From the NCBI GenBank assembly GCA_028023455.1, contig JAQFVV010000150.1, forward strand, positions 2,489,550 to 2,553,549: a stretch of DNA of 64,000 nt, given 5' to 3'. The first letter of the stretch is position 1, and each line of letters begins with the position of its first letter. A model generated the notes under the pieces. That model did not search any database and was not told the DNA's origin. It was given only the letters and a program-made list of their open reading frames with translations. The position numbers and the translations under genes are program-made. The stretch comes from Epiperipatus broadwayi (lineage: Eukaryota > Onychophora > Udeonychophora > Euonychophora > Peripatidae). Positions 11,625 through 24,533 of this stretch are shown here, in pieces.

Positions 11625-13796
11625 ATGTGATGTGATGTGATGTATTATGGCTTCTCCTTAAACGAAGTCAAGAATATCTCAGCAATTATGCCCAGATAAA
11701 CCTGTTAGCCACTTTCTTTTACATTCCCCACTCTAAATTTACCCATAATCTGCTCTATCCCATTTCCACAACATAATTTTTGTCAACTCTATAACCTTTA
11801 TATCTAAATCCCCCTTATCTTTTCCCAAACCCAGCATAAAAACCAATAATTCACTTTCTGTATAATCACTCTTTTCATATTTATTTTTCCACAACTTCAT
11901 TATATGTACCCTTTCTGTTTTCAAACATTTACATTCAATTAACAAATGCCTAATATTTTCAATTCCTTCCTTACTTAATTTACAAAATAAATCACCCACA
12001 TTTTTTCATTTATATGTATATTCTTTTGTAGCTAAAGATCCCGTTCGAGCCTTAAACAATAAACTACTTTCCTTACTATTATCATAAATTAACTCACACC
12101 TAATATTCTGTTTATTTCTATATATATTTAAACTCTTTTTACTCTCCATACTATTTCTCCATCTCTCTAACTCCCTAGTCTTTATTAATAAATTTATTCT
12201 TTTATCCCATTCCTTACTACTATAACACTCAATAATCCTCTTAACACAATCATCCCATCTTTTGTACAAATATACTGATATAAATTCTTTATCCAAATCT
12301 TTTGCATAGCGCATTACCTTTCTCACCCATCTTGTTACCTGCCCTTTACTCATAACCCAATTAAATACTATTTTAGCTATTCTTTTATTATCCATAAACT
12401 GCAATCTACCAAACATTTTCATTTTACTTTTTGCATCTCTCATATGAAAACTTGACCATCCCATTTCTCCTTGAATTGCCTCCCTTGCTGTCCATACTTC
12501 TGCATCCAATGCATGTCTTCCTACTTCCCTTTGAGCTTTTTCTAAATAATCTAATATTTTTTTACTAACATATAATGCATCATTACCATATGTTAACCCT
12601 GCTACTGCAACTCCTTTCCATATAATTCTAGCTACATCATATTTATTATATGAAAATACTGTTAATTTCTTTATCAATCCCTTTCTTTTCTTTGCTTCAT
12701 TTATCAATTTTTTCTCCCATTCATCCAAATAATTTTTCTGATTACTTAAAATAATTCCCAAATAACTATATCTATTCACCACACTTAACTTAATATCTCC
12801 CAATAAAAATTCTACATCTTCTCTTTCCTCAGTATTAACCATCATTATATTTGATTTTTCTTCACTAAATTTAATCCCCATCTCTTTACCCACCCTTGCA
12901 CATGTCCTCAACATAACTTCCATATCTTCTCTTCTTTCTGCACACAAAAATATATCATCTGCAAAAAAAAGACCTGACAAAATATATACTCCCTTACTAC
13001 CTATTAACGGTATCTCTATCCCTCTTCCTAATCTTTCTATTGCTCTTTCCATTTCACTTAAATACAACACAAACAAAATAGGTGACATAGGGCATCCTTG
13101 CCTTAGTCCCACACCATTTTTAACTTTAATTGATTCTATATTCTCTAATTGATATATATAATAATTATTTTCATATAATTTCTTAATAATATCTATTAAA
13201 TCTTCATCCATTCCCAAATTTGCTAAACTTATCCATAATCTATTTCTATTTACTCTATCATATGCCTTCTCTATATCTATAAAACTCATATATAACTGTT
13301 TATCTGCATTCCTACTCATATCCATAAGTTGTGTAACTACAAATAAACTATCGCCTATACACCTATCTAATCTAAAACCTCCTTGCATTTCACCCACTAC
13401 ATTATTCCCTTCCATCCATTTTACAACTTTACTAGCCACCATATACGAGAAAACTTTATATAAAACTGATGTTACCGCTATTGGTCTATAATTATTCAAT
13501 TTTCTATGATCCTTACCCTTTCCTTTAAATAATAACCTTACTCTTGTATTACTCCAACTACTTGGGAAAACTCTATTCTGTGCCATTTTATTAAAACAGG
13601 ATAATAACTTTACTTTTGCCCTATATCCTAAATTCATTAACATCTCTGCTGCCTATCCATCTAAACCTCTTGCCTTCCCACTTTTCAATTTCTTCTCTAC
13701 CTCATTTAGTTCATTTTTTGAAAAACTAATATTCCCATTACTATATTCTTTCATATTTTCTAATATTCTATCATTCACATCTAACATCTTTTTCTA
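11625..13796 (-). mobile_element. LINE-C copy 1: non-LTR retrotransposon, 5'-truncated
   Basis: Runs on the minus strand from a truncation at about 13796 (inside the region just upstream of the RT core) to a 3' tail of CATCA pentamers at 11625-11645. The 3' UTR (about 11646-11738) is shared with three other copies in the window (8404, 15354, 62477). The endonuclease and any ORF1 are missing, as expected for 5' truncation during target-primed reverse transcription. The upstream junction falls directly on family A sequence (13797 onward). Confidence 0.9.
11739..13796 (-). pseudogene. LINE-C reverse transcriptase, 2 in-frame stops
   Basis: A single reading frame of about 685 codons interrupted by TAG at 13653-13655 and TGA at 12006-12008. 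N-terminal part: FSKNELNEVEKKLKSGKARG, the usual lead-in to a LINE RT. RT blocks then follow: NYRPIAVTSVLYKVF, GFRLDRCIGDSLF, motif A FIDIEKAYDRV with its catalytic Asp, GLRQGCPMSPILFVLY, and the catalytic FADD at about 12955-12970. The C-terminal end carries a LINE zinc-knuckle-like block (CKLSKEGIENIRHLLIEC); the second Cys of the expected C-x2-C-x9-H-x4-C is Ser here but Cys in the copies at 15.7 and 62.8 kb. The protein would copy its own RNA at the insertion site. The overall style recalls invertebrate LINEs of the I/CR1/RTE assemblage; I cannot fix the clade. Confidence 0.9.
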
Positions 13797-14580
13797 GGCA
13801 GTAGTGCCACCTAGTATAAGCCCTAGTCATTAATAAATGATAGGACATTGTGCATTTTAATCCATATGTAGTGCATTCCCAACCAATGTCTTCAGAATAG
13901 TTTTTAGCTTAAGGATTTCATCAGTGAGGAGTCCTGAATCTGGAATCAATGCATTTGGATTTTTTGGTTCCAATGCACACCTCCAGCACCCTCCTTTTAG
14001 CTTTTTGGTTAACTGCAAAACTATTATTTCAAACTGAAACAAAAATATTTTCAATCCAAAGCTTCTTATTGATGAAAACCAAAAGCTAACAACTAGTCTG
14101 AGGATACTGGATGGAAAGGCACTTGATAGCTTCTATTGATTACTAGAGATTATACTAGTTTGTACTACTATGTGGAGAAGCATGTTGCTCTTGATATTGT
14201 TTTAATAGTTTGTATAAGGATAAAAAATGATAATCATATGATGTTTCTGTGGTTTAATACCAGTCATAGTTAAAGCAAATAGATGTTTATGGTTATTGAA
14301 ATACCAAAGTCACCAAAACATGTAGGTGCTGAACTGGATTCCACTTGTGCAATTGTAGAGGAAAATTAACTTGGATTGAAAACGTATTTTAAATATAGGC
14401 TGATAGTTTTATAGTTAAACAGAAGGTAAGCTGTGTATCCCGAAGAGGTTGATTAAATTCAAAAGTCTATGTGCACTGCTTCCAGATTCAAGACTTGTCA
14501 TTAGTAAAAGCCATAAGCTAGACACTAGTCTAAGGATATTAGATGGTAGGTACTAGTTAAAAATTAAGATGCACAATCTT
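13797..14580 (-). repeat. Dispersed repeat family A, copy A5 (long)
   Basis: Begins GCAGTAGTGCCACCTAGT exactly where LINE-C copy 1 stops. It includes the block with AATACCAGTCAT, CCAAAGTCACCAAAACATGTAGGTGCTGAACTGGATTC that matches A1 (about 975-1070), and a second downstream unit with TAAGCTAGACACTAGTCTAAGGATATTAGATG. It appears to hold one and a half units, part inverted. Confidence 0.6.
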
Positions 14581-15149
14581 TTACCATTTAATATAAGGTC
14601 TCAAACATTGGGAAAAATATTTTAATATTTTACTGTAACCAATATGTAAAATAAAACAAATTATAATTTATTTATATACACATTATATGCTATCTTCAAA
14701 AAAGAAAAAAGTCATCAGTTCAAATTACTTACTTTTACCATTTGATTTACTTGTTTTTAAATATTTTTTTAATGTCATCTAGTTCTTTTTTCTTTTTCTT
14801 TCTCAATCTCTCTTTCTGATCTCCAAATTATTTTCTAATATGCATTTTAAGTTTTAAGTATACATTCACTCTAGTTTACTTTACTATCTTTAATTTTTCA
14901 ATAATAATACAATAGATATAAAATATGAAAGACTAGTTTGTTCTTTTCTATTTAGTTTAATATTTTCTAAATGTGTTACTAAATGAATGTTGTCTTGATA
15001 AGTATTAACATTCTTATCAAGAACTTAAGACAGTAAAAAATAATGTTTTTATTTAACTTAGAAATTCTGCTTGTTGGCTAAAATCTTATAACCTAATTAT
15101 AATATTTATATTGAACAGAGTATCTTCAAATTTTGTACAATTGCTAAAT
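14581..15149. other. AT-rich sequence with a small hairpin
   Basis: No ORF. A perfect 9-bp inverted repeat CTTGATAAG / CTTATCAAG lies near 14994-15021, in a context (AATGTTGTCTTGATAA) that is also found in the palindromic element at 22.6 kb, so it may be a relic of that element. Confidence 0.5.
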
Positions 15150-15353
15150 ATCATTAACAATGCTATATTTCAGAATTGTCAAGACATTTGTTTAGTGTTG
15201 GTAGGCTAAATTTCTGTATTAGTAATATTCAGAAAGTTTTCAGGGATGCAGTATTGATGATGACATATTTTTTAAAAATACACTTTGATTGAATTTCATG
15301 ACTGTTTCAGTAAAAATCATTTACAGTTAATTAAAACAGAAAAGAAAAAACAG

Positions 15354-15963
15354 TGATGATGTGATGTGATATGATGTACTGTGGCTTCTCCTTAAACGAA
15401 GTCAGGAATCTCTCAGCAATCATGCCCAGAGAAACCTGTTAGCCACTTTACCTTCCATTCCCTACTCTAAATTTTCCCATATTCTGCTCTATCACATTTT
15501 CACAACATAATCTTTATCAACTCTATGGTCTTTATATCTAAACCCCCCTTATCTTTTCCCAAACTCAGCATAAAAACCAATAATCCACTTTCAGTATAAT
15601 CATTTTTTCATATTTATTTTTCCATAACTTTATTATTTGTACCCTTTCTGTTTTTAAACATTTACATTCAATTAACAGATGCCTAATATTTTCTATTCCT
15701 TCCTTACACAATTTACAGATTAAATCACACATATTTTTCTATTTACATGTATATCCTCTTGTTGCTATAGATCCTGTTCGAGCCTTAAACAATAAACTAC
15801 TTTCCTTACTATTATCATACATTAACTCACACCTGATGTTCTGTTTATTTCTATATATATTTAAACTCTTTTTACTCTCCATACTAGTTCTCCATCTCTC
15901 TAACTCATTATCCTTTATTAATGAATCTATTCTTTTATCCCATTCTTTACAATTATAACACTA
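15354..15963 (-). pseudogene. LINE-C copy 2, 3' fragment
   Basis: About 80-90% alike by eye to 11625-12240. It has the same tail (GATGTGATGTGATATGATGTA, plus strand), 3' UTR and C-terminal coding region, and is truncated upstream at about 15963. The codon aligned with the TGA stop of copy 1 is TAG here (15739-15741), whereas it is TGG in copy 4 (62837-62839). The zinc-knuckle Cys-Cys-His-Cys set is complete in this copy (CKLC...HLLIEC). Frameshifts are present, for example near 15600-15615. Non-functional. Confidence 0.85.
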
Positions 15964-15969
15964 TAACAG

Positions 15970-16462
15970 TGACAAACTCTCCATACAGTAGCACCAACCA
16001 GTGCAAGCCATAGTAATCAATGGATGCCAGAAAATTTGGGCATAAAATCCCTATCTATTAACTACTCATTCAATATCCCAGACTAGTTTCTAGCTTATGG
16101 GTTTCATCAATGAAGAGCCTTGGATGTAAGAGAAATCTTAGGATTTAATGCACCCCCTCCCCCCAACAGTCACATTTTACCTTTTTAGTTAACTCTAAAG
16201 ATAGAAGTCAAAAATGAAAACTTAATAATGTTTTTGATACAAGATTTCAAGCCAAAACTGCTCATTGATCAAAGTCACAAGATAGAACCTAATTTGGGGA
16301 TATCGGATGAGTAAGCACTAGATAGGGATTGTAAACAAAGTGTTCTTGAATCCACTGATTTCTATGGTTTGCACTGCGTAGCCTTACTGTATGTAAAATT
16401 TGCCATTGTTATAACAGCTTGTGTAAGCATAAGAAATGATCATGTGATGTTTAGTGAGATAC
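15970..16462 (-). repeat. Dispersed repeat family A, copy A6
   Basis: Starts AAACTCTCCATACAGTAGCACCA, passes CTATCTATTAACTACTCATTCAATATCCCAGACTAGTTTC, turns into the inverted unit (TGGATCAGTAAGC-type block at about 16290-16340), and ends AAGCATAAGAAATGATCATGTGATGTTTAGTG. Two opposed ends are again visible in one copy. It adjoins the truncated end of LINE-C copy 2. Confidence 0.65.
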
Positions 16463-16748
16463 AAAAAAGAACTATGCAATCTTAATTTCTATTGATTTTT
16501 TTAACTTAAAATGCTTTTATAAAAACGCTACCACCATAAACAAAAAAATCTGATATACAAATTTTAAGGTGTGAATTTCATTTCAAATACTACAAATTTG
16601 AATGACAAAGTTTACATTCTGTTTTAACATTTAAATACAACATATCTGTTGTACAATATTCAAAGACTAAAAAATAGATAATAATAATAATAATAATAAT
16701 ATATAGAAAATATTTGATTAAAAAAATGATTTTATTTAATTTGAGGAG

Positions 16749-16813
16749 TAATGTACTAACTCCCCCCCCCATCTCAAATCTATAAAACTTATTAGGGGGG
16801 GGGTAGTGCATTA
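16749..16813. repeat. Oligo-C/oligo-G hairpin
   Basis: TAATGTACTAACTCCCCCCCCC (left arm) and GGGGGGGGGTAGTGCATTA (right arm) are inverted copies about 20 bp long, separated by about 25 bp. It can form a stem, and the 9-G run could take part in quadruplex or triplex structures. It may be a collapsed mini-element; no TSD could be identified. Confidence 0.75.
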
Positions 16814-16829
16814 GTCAGTGTTTATGTAT

Positions 16830-19800
16830 ATATAATATTTCGTATATATTATTAATAAATAAAACTAAAATTTGGAATAAGTTTGGATTAAAAATAAACT
16901 AGAATAAAAGTAATCTCTTGTACTTGTTACTAATTCTTCCAATTAATAGTTTATATTTTCCTCTAAATTCATATTTCTAAGTCTTACAGTATTCTTTTCT
17001 CTCATTTCAGTAATCTTTTGTAAATTCCACTTAGTTATTGATATTCTATACTTTTCATTAATTTCAGCATCAGGTAACCCATTTCTTAAACATTTCAAAG
17101 TGCTCTTCCCTCAAATTGGCTTTCTTTGTTTTGTATTGTTTTTACTCTTGTTTATTGTCTTATTTTTAGCTCATTTACTTTTATTCCAAACTTATTACAA
17201 ATTTAAGTATTTTAAATTTATTTATTGTGAAAAGACCACTTTTACTAACCATAATTATTTGATAACGATGCTGGTTTCATTCTTATCAAAACAAAATTTT
17301 TGTCTTTTCAAATGTCGTGATTTATGTTGTAAAAATGTGTAGTAGATGATTTTAAATATATCTTTAAAAGAGCTAAGCATGGAAAAAGAAAGATGAAATT
17401 GAATTATTGTATGTGTTTATATAATGTCAGATATATTAAATTTAAACTCAGGAAGTTATATCTGAGTTAGAGATAATCTTTAGTTTAATAAATGATTAGT
17501 AATAATAATAATTGTATTTATCTGAAGTGGTTGGTGTTAAAGTTATGAATGCAGAAAACTTGATACCAGTAAATTAATTTGTAATAATTAATAACTTTCT
17601 AAAAAATATTAAAGAAAACAAAATATCACTCCATCTTATAAATATTATCTGATTTATATAAAAAAAATTTAACATTTGTCTCTCTTTTTTTTTTTTTACT
17701 AAAAAAAGTGCTTCTCTATATCTATAAATAATACACACACATTGCTTTTCATTGTTTATATATTAATTGTAAGTAGATCTAAATATTTTTTCTTTTAAAA
17801 CAAATATTTTTGAATAATAATAGCTTGATCCATCAAAAATAAATTTACATTTACTGGAGATAATCCAACACAAATTTTAAATAGAGTATTATCCTCTCTG
17901 ACAGATACCACAACTGCAGTTGATTATATGAATCGGGATTTATATCTGGATTGAAAGATAGATTTGTTGATAAAAATATATAATAATATATCATCTGAAA
18001 TAACAATAGTATATTCATAAAATTAATGGACTTAAAATTATAAGTACAGATAAAAAGTGATTAAGATTAACCCAATTTATAGATTTAATGGATCAAATAA
18101 ATCTGATGCAGAAATTTTAAAAAATTTCATAAATAAATAGCAGTGGACTTTGATTAGATTATAACCAGGTCAATCTATAGTATAATCAAGATAATCTAGA
18201 CATAAAAGGAAATAATTTTTAGGACTGCTTATAAAAATTATTCAGTGTCTTGACAAATAGTGAAACTAAATTCATGATATGAGTAGAAACCAAGATAAGC
18301 TATATAATTAAAGTAGCAAACCTTTAGAACTACAATATCAGGCGAACAGTGGAATTTCTGAACTAGTTGCAAAAAGTAAACTTAGAATTCATCAAGTAAA
18401 ATAATTTGTGAGAAATACTTTTATTTTTGAAAGAATGAGAAGATAAAATCAATATTGGAAAAATAAATTAAAGAAAGTTAGAGAATTATTAATCTTTTTT
18501 CTTTATATATATATAACAAAAATCGATTGTTTGAGACATAAAATAAAAGTATTTTAATTGATTCTTAAATATGCTCTCGAAAGTTTTAAAATGTTAGAAA
18601 TATACAACAACTTTAATAACAATAATGAATATTTTTATTTTTTTACAATTAGAAAAAAAAAACAACATATTAAGATCACTTGAAAATAAAAAAGAAATAT
18701 TACAAAATACCATATTTTTTATATTAAATAAATATTAACTTAGGCAACATAAATCAAGATAAAAGTTTTATTTAATTTACTGAATTATTATATTTACATA
18801 AATATTATGCGCATATACGCCACACTCACATATAGGTTAATATCAACAACAACGTCACATGACTTGTCATATTATATTATAAAATCTCCACCTCTAGATT
18901 GACTGGTTTCTGACTTTTACTTTTGTCAGTGAAAACTAGGATTCAAAACTGTAGAGAATGCATTTACGCTTTTAGCAATCATATTTTATTCTTTTATATT
19001 ATTTAAGATAATAAACCAAATTAAACAAAAAATTCTAAGGATTCAAAACCAAGTTACCTCATTGCGTAGATATATAGATTGATGCTAGATCAATTTCTTT
19101 ATAGTGGGTTCACTTCACAAGTGCACGCTTTCCCTCGTTTGACAAAACCATCTTTAGATAAATATAACGATTATTGCTAATTATTTTTTAGGCTAGATGA
19201 AAATGACTTAATAGGGTTTTATAAGATGCTCGGATATAATTGAGTTATGATGGTGAAATGTAATTTGAATATAATCAATCATAATCAAATAATATCACTA
19301 TGCTATGATTGGCATCTTATTGCTTAGTTATCCAATCAGCAGTAAATTCACTATGAGTTACATAAATTTATATTTGTGTGTAGATTGAAATGATGATTTT
19401 CATTTACGAAAAAATAATACAATTTTTAAATTTGCCATTGTATGCCATTGCTTAATATCAGTATATCTGCCATTATTTTTTATTGTTAACCAATTTATCC
19501 AAATGATATTAGGTGAGATCCACAGAAAATGTTGATATTATAGCCTAAAAAATTTATTTGCATACAAAGTGTGTGCGCGCGCACACACGCATACCCACTT
19601 GGTCTCAAAATTAATGATTATAAGTTTAGTAAAGAAAAGGCACCATACCAAAGAGTAATCTGTATGGAGTTGCACATTCTCTTATTTATCAATTTTCTTA
19701 AAGAAGGTTCTTATCTTTCTTCTATTTTTATTTTGTTTTATTTTATTCTATTTTACTGGTTTTAATAATTTATTATTCATTTATAGAATGGTGTTGGTTT

Positions 19801-20170
19801 CAGTTAACCACTGACTTGCCGTCAACACTGACATCATTTAAATTTATCATGCATGAGAGGAATCAATCTAATCTATTCTTATACTATCTTGAAACTTTTA
19901 TGAGTAATCAAAATATTATTTATATGATTATAAGGAGATAATATTAATTTCACAGCCATCCTATATATATATGATATAAACAAATAACTATTTTTCATTA
20001 ATAATAGCTTTTTTTTTTATTTTGAGTTTCATTAGAAGTAAAAGGAGGTTTACAACTAGAGCAAAATAGTTTAGCCTTGAAACTTTTGTAATAATGCTTT
20101 TCTATCAACAACTTTACTAAATATATTTACTTATCTACATGCAAATAGGTTCATACTAATCTTTGTTTGC
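16830..20170. other. AT-rich sequence without a supported gene
   Basis: Contains a 190-bp stretch at about 17430-17580 (GAGTTAGAGATAATCTTTAG...ATTGTATTTATCTGAAGTGG) that is repeated at 63290-63400. A short alternating tract TGTGTGCGCGCGCACACA lies at 19569-19586. The interval 19030-19400 is slightly less AT-rich and contains CCAATCAG, but there is no ORF to go with it. No RNA gene recognised. Confidence 0.5.
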
Positions 20171-20172
20171 AT

Positions 20173-20982
<810 letters not shown>

Positions 20983-20985
<3 letters not shown>

Positions 20986-22280
20986 GATAAAAAATGAAAA
21001 AATCAAGTGGGTTATTACAATTGGTCCTGAAAGTAATCTCTTAATTTTAATGTATGATCTGACTTTAAGTGCTAGTCTATCACTATAATAAAGGTGATTT
21101 AGCACTAAACAGAGAAGAAACGTTTTTATTCTCATTTCTCTACGTAAACTTAAGAGCTCTTAGCGCAAGCTATTTTATTATTATATGATTCAACAATCAT
21201 ACTTAATGAGATTATAAAAAAAATCAATTAAGAGATGACAATAAAGAATTTAATTTTCAATAAATAGAGTTTACTTATAAATTCAAAATATAATTATGAG
21301 TATAAAGATTTAGCTAATACGGTGCTTCTAAACTTTTTAAAATGTTGATGTTTAAAAATTATAAGTTTAATCATAACTATGAACCATATTTATAGTCCAA
21401 CTAATTATAATTTAAAACACAATTATTAATATCCTTTGATAAAATAATATTGTAGTTAAAATTTTTGTCAATAATTTATTGGAGAGTTAGATTAAGAGGA
21501 TAATATTTTTTAACTTCGCACAATTTTAACATCAGTGTTAATCCATCTCACATTCAATGCTGCTTTTGTTTAAATTTATATTTATTACATAATATTTTTC
21601 TGACTAAGTGATTTCATAATTATTTTATTTTAACATTGAATATTATTCATTCTTTTAACCTATGTGGTTTTTTGCGGATTATCCCAATGGTAAAATGATA
21701 AATTCAAGACTTAAAGACTCTGGATCAAAGCTCATCTTCTTACTTTACCTCACGCGCTATTCAAACGTTAAGATTACATGACTTCTGACGTCATTAACCA
21801 TTTGATTATTTATTAGATTAATATTTTATATTCCCTATCTACATTCTGGTACACTTTTTAATTATATGTATATTTCTATCCTTTTTATTCTTATAATATT
21901 ATCTTTTTTCTTTTTAAAAAATGAGGGTTAAATAATAAATTTATAAAATGACAATAGTTTTAAAATAATGCAATTTATTGTAAAAAGTACATTTTTTTGT
22001 AACTTTCAATAAAATTAAACATTAATGAAAATAATATACAATAAAACATAAAAGCAAATTTTAAAAGACAATATTTGTTATTTTTTATCAGACGTAATAA
22101 TAGTGTTTGATAGTTTTTATAACAATCTTTTAATTCTAAGGTATTGTAATAAGGAAAAAAAATATATAAATATTATTTAAGAAGCTTTTTCATCACACTA
22201 AATTTTAACTGCAATGTAAGGTTATATAGCTAGTTATTTTAATCAAGATAAATTAAGAAGTAATAATTTATCACTTTTTT
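20983..22280. other. AT-rich sequence, nothing recognised
   Basis: No ORF. A weak tRNA-like segment near 21665-21740 was considered and not accepted. Confidence 0.5.
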
Positions 22281-22344
22281 TAATATAACAGTGGGATCTT
22301 CGAAATATAGTTTTTAATATAACAGTGGGATCTTTGAAATATAG
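22281..22344 (+). repeat. 34-bp tandem duplication
   Basis: TAATATAACAGTGGGATCTT plus CGAAATATAG occurs at 22281-22310 and again at 22315-22344 with one base change. Nothing further is known of it. Confidence 0.9.
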
Positions 22345-22531
22345 TACATAGTCCAAAATATGATATATATGCTTATATTATTTGGCCTGGATAATCCTAT
22401 AGGGATATTATCAAAACATTTTTAAATATGTAATAAATTTTATGTAATTTACTAATAATTATTCATCTGCTCTTTTATTGGCATTGTCAACAAGTACTTG
22501 GTTATCGTATCTAAATCATATCACACAGAAT

Positions 22532-22656
22532 CTTATGCTTAAATAAAGCAGTAGAATATCAACAATCTGTTGTCAAGGCAACTCTACATTTAATAATAAA
22601 TGAATGTTGTCTTGATAATAAATTGTTGATATTATATTGATTTATTTAGGCATAAG
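22532..22656. mobile_element. Palindromic MITE-like element, ~125 bp
   Basis: Arms 22532-22580 and 22604-22656 are inverted copies (CTTATGCTTAAATAAAGCAG... against ...TGATTTATTTAGGCATAAG) with several mismatches and a loop of about 23 bp. Motifs CTTGATAA and TGTTGTC recur near 14990. No coding capacity; a non-autonomous DNA element is likely but its family is unknown. Confidence 0.65.
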
Positions 22657-22699
22657 GACTGCAATAAGATTTATATATACATGTATGGTATGTATTTAT

Positions 22700-22885
22700 A
22701 TAAAACCATCAAAATGACCTATTAGAGGTAAATGGAGAAAATTTGTTTAGCCACAGGTGGGTTGACAATTATTAGTAGTTGATCAGTTACTGGCAACATC
22801 AAAAGCTAAAGTTATCTTTGTTTACATGGATATAATCTTTTATTTTCCATTATTTATCATACTAAAAATCCATGAAAAAAATATA
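22700..22885 (+). repeat. Half-copy of the 59-60 kb foldback family
   Basis: Shares TTGACAATTATTAGTAGTTGAT, GGCAACATCAAAAGCTAAAGTTATCTTTGTTTACATGGATAT and AAAATCCATG with the right arm of the palindrome at 59590-60075. Only one arm is present. Confidence 0.6.
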
Positions 22886-24533
22886 ATTCATCATATACAT
22901 ATACAATGAAATAATAAAATGCATCAATTTATGCACATAATGGTTCTAGTATCTATCTTCTCTAAGGATATTTCTTCAATCATTGGTTAATAATCAATAT
23001 ACAAGGTGTGTTACAAGTTTTTAAATCAAATTTTGTGTTTATCACAAAATGTTAAATATTTTTGTGCTTAAGCCTGATTCTACAATTTTATTTATTTATT
23101 TTTATTACTTTTAGGGTTAGAGAAGCATTTAGTATCAGTTTTAATATTAGTCAGTTTATTAAACTCATAAAGAATTCTGAAAAAAAATGTCAGTCTTAAT
23201 CTTGTCATTAAATGATTGTTTTTGTCTTATTCATTAAGTTTTCAATCCATTTCTTTTGCAATCATTTGATTTGAGAGTAATTTATAATTTATAAATGTTA
23301 GACCACAATGATCCCTAGAGGTTTTAGCTCCTTAGGTTGATTTTAATTTTAGCAACCCATAGAAAAATACAATAAATATATCCTAATATTTTTAATTATA
23401 AAATTCAAAAACAATATATGCACATATTAGAATATTCTTTTGTCCATGACAATTAGCATTTGCATATAGACTGAGCTGTCATCTGCCACCAAAATTGTAA
23501 TAAATTATCCCAAATCATTTTGGTTAAAATAACCTTACATTTTTTCATCCTAAATAGTGCATCTGTACCTTAGATCAGCTCTGCATTAGATCTAGAATAC
23601 ATTATTCAAATCCTTATCTTTTATTTATTTAGAGATTTCCATTTTAAGTTTGAAGATTTGGAAGTGTAAATTAATGTTATAAGCACCTATTGTTTTATTA
23701 GTATGGTCCATATTTATTAGAACTGATAGCAATGCTGTTGGATCTGACAGATTCTGATGGATGAAACACAGTGTTTTAGTCATGTTATATCACTATAATT
23801 TTTATTTACTTTTATGCATTCCAGTATGCATGAAAAATGCATTTTATGATAGACAGCTTTATTGTTTTTATCCTGAAAGTTATAAACTTAACATGCAAAT
23901 CAGTCATTTGTAAGAATCTTGAGGTTTTAACAAAGCTACGATTTGATTGTTTACGCTTTATGTTCAATCACCTGCAACTATAAATCTTTTTTTAATTATT
24001 AATGACTGCATAAAGTTGGAAAAAAATTATCACATAAAAATGACATACTTGTGTCTTTTGAATGAACATTAAAACAAATAGAGTTGGATTTATTATAAAC
24101 AAAAGATGGACAGCATTGTTGAGCTTGACAGTATATCTGACAAAAATGTAAGATTGTTTACTCAACTATCAAATATAAATAATTCAAATATTTGCACCAA
24201 TATTTGTTTTTATTTTGAGAAAATAAAAGACTTGCATATAGGTATAGAAAATATTTTTGAATAATCAAACATATTATATGTTTTATGGAAGACTCTACAA
24301 GAATTGGAAAATGTTTGCAGATTGTTGAAACTTCAGTGAGAAATTTAAATACGAAGATATAAAACTATTGTAATTTGTAGAATAAGACAGCAGTACATTA
24401 TCAGTTCTTTATTGAGATAAAGGATAATCCAAAATTAATGTAGAATTCAAATGGATAATATTTTAATACATATATATATATAATAAATTAAGTTTAATGT
24501 CTGTATTCTTTCCAAAATATATATAATATTTAA
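22886..24533. other. AT-rich sequence, nothing recognised
   Basis: No supported ORF, RNA gene or repeat. Confidence 0.5.

Larger units (their letters stand above)
15150..16540 (+). repeat. Family B copy B3, split by a LINE-C + family A block
   Basis: Family B sequence runs 15150-15345 and resumes at 16463 (ACAAAAAAGAACTATGCAATCTTAATTTCT). Copy B1 (9110-9345) reads across the same place without interruption. The interruption holds LINE-C copy 2 (15354-15963) followed by family A copy A6 (about 15970-16462). A-rich sequence AAAAAA(C/G) on both sides could be a target-site duplication but is too simple to prove it. Confidence 0.6.

Noticed and set aside
19569-19590. Z-DNA-like alternating TG/CG tract
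   Set aside because: Only about 18 bp long and with no neighbouring gene; too little to call a regulatory site.
21660-21760. tRNA-like segment (GCGGATTATCCCAATGGTAAAATG..., CTTAAAG loop)
   Set aside because: Anticodon stem and T-arm do not pair properly and no B box is present; not distinguishable from chance.
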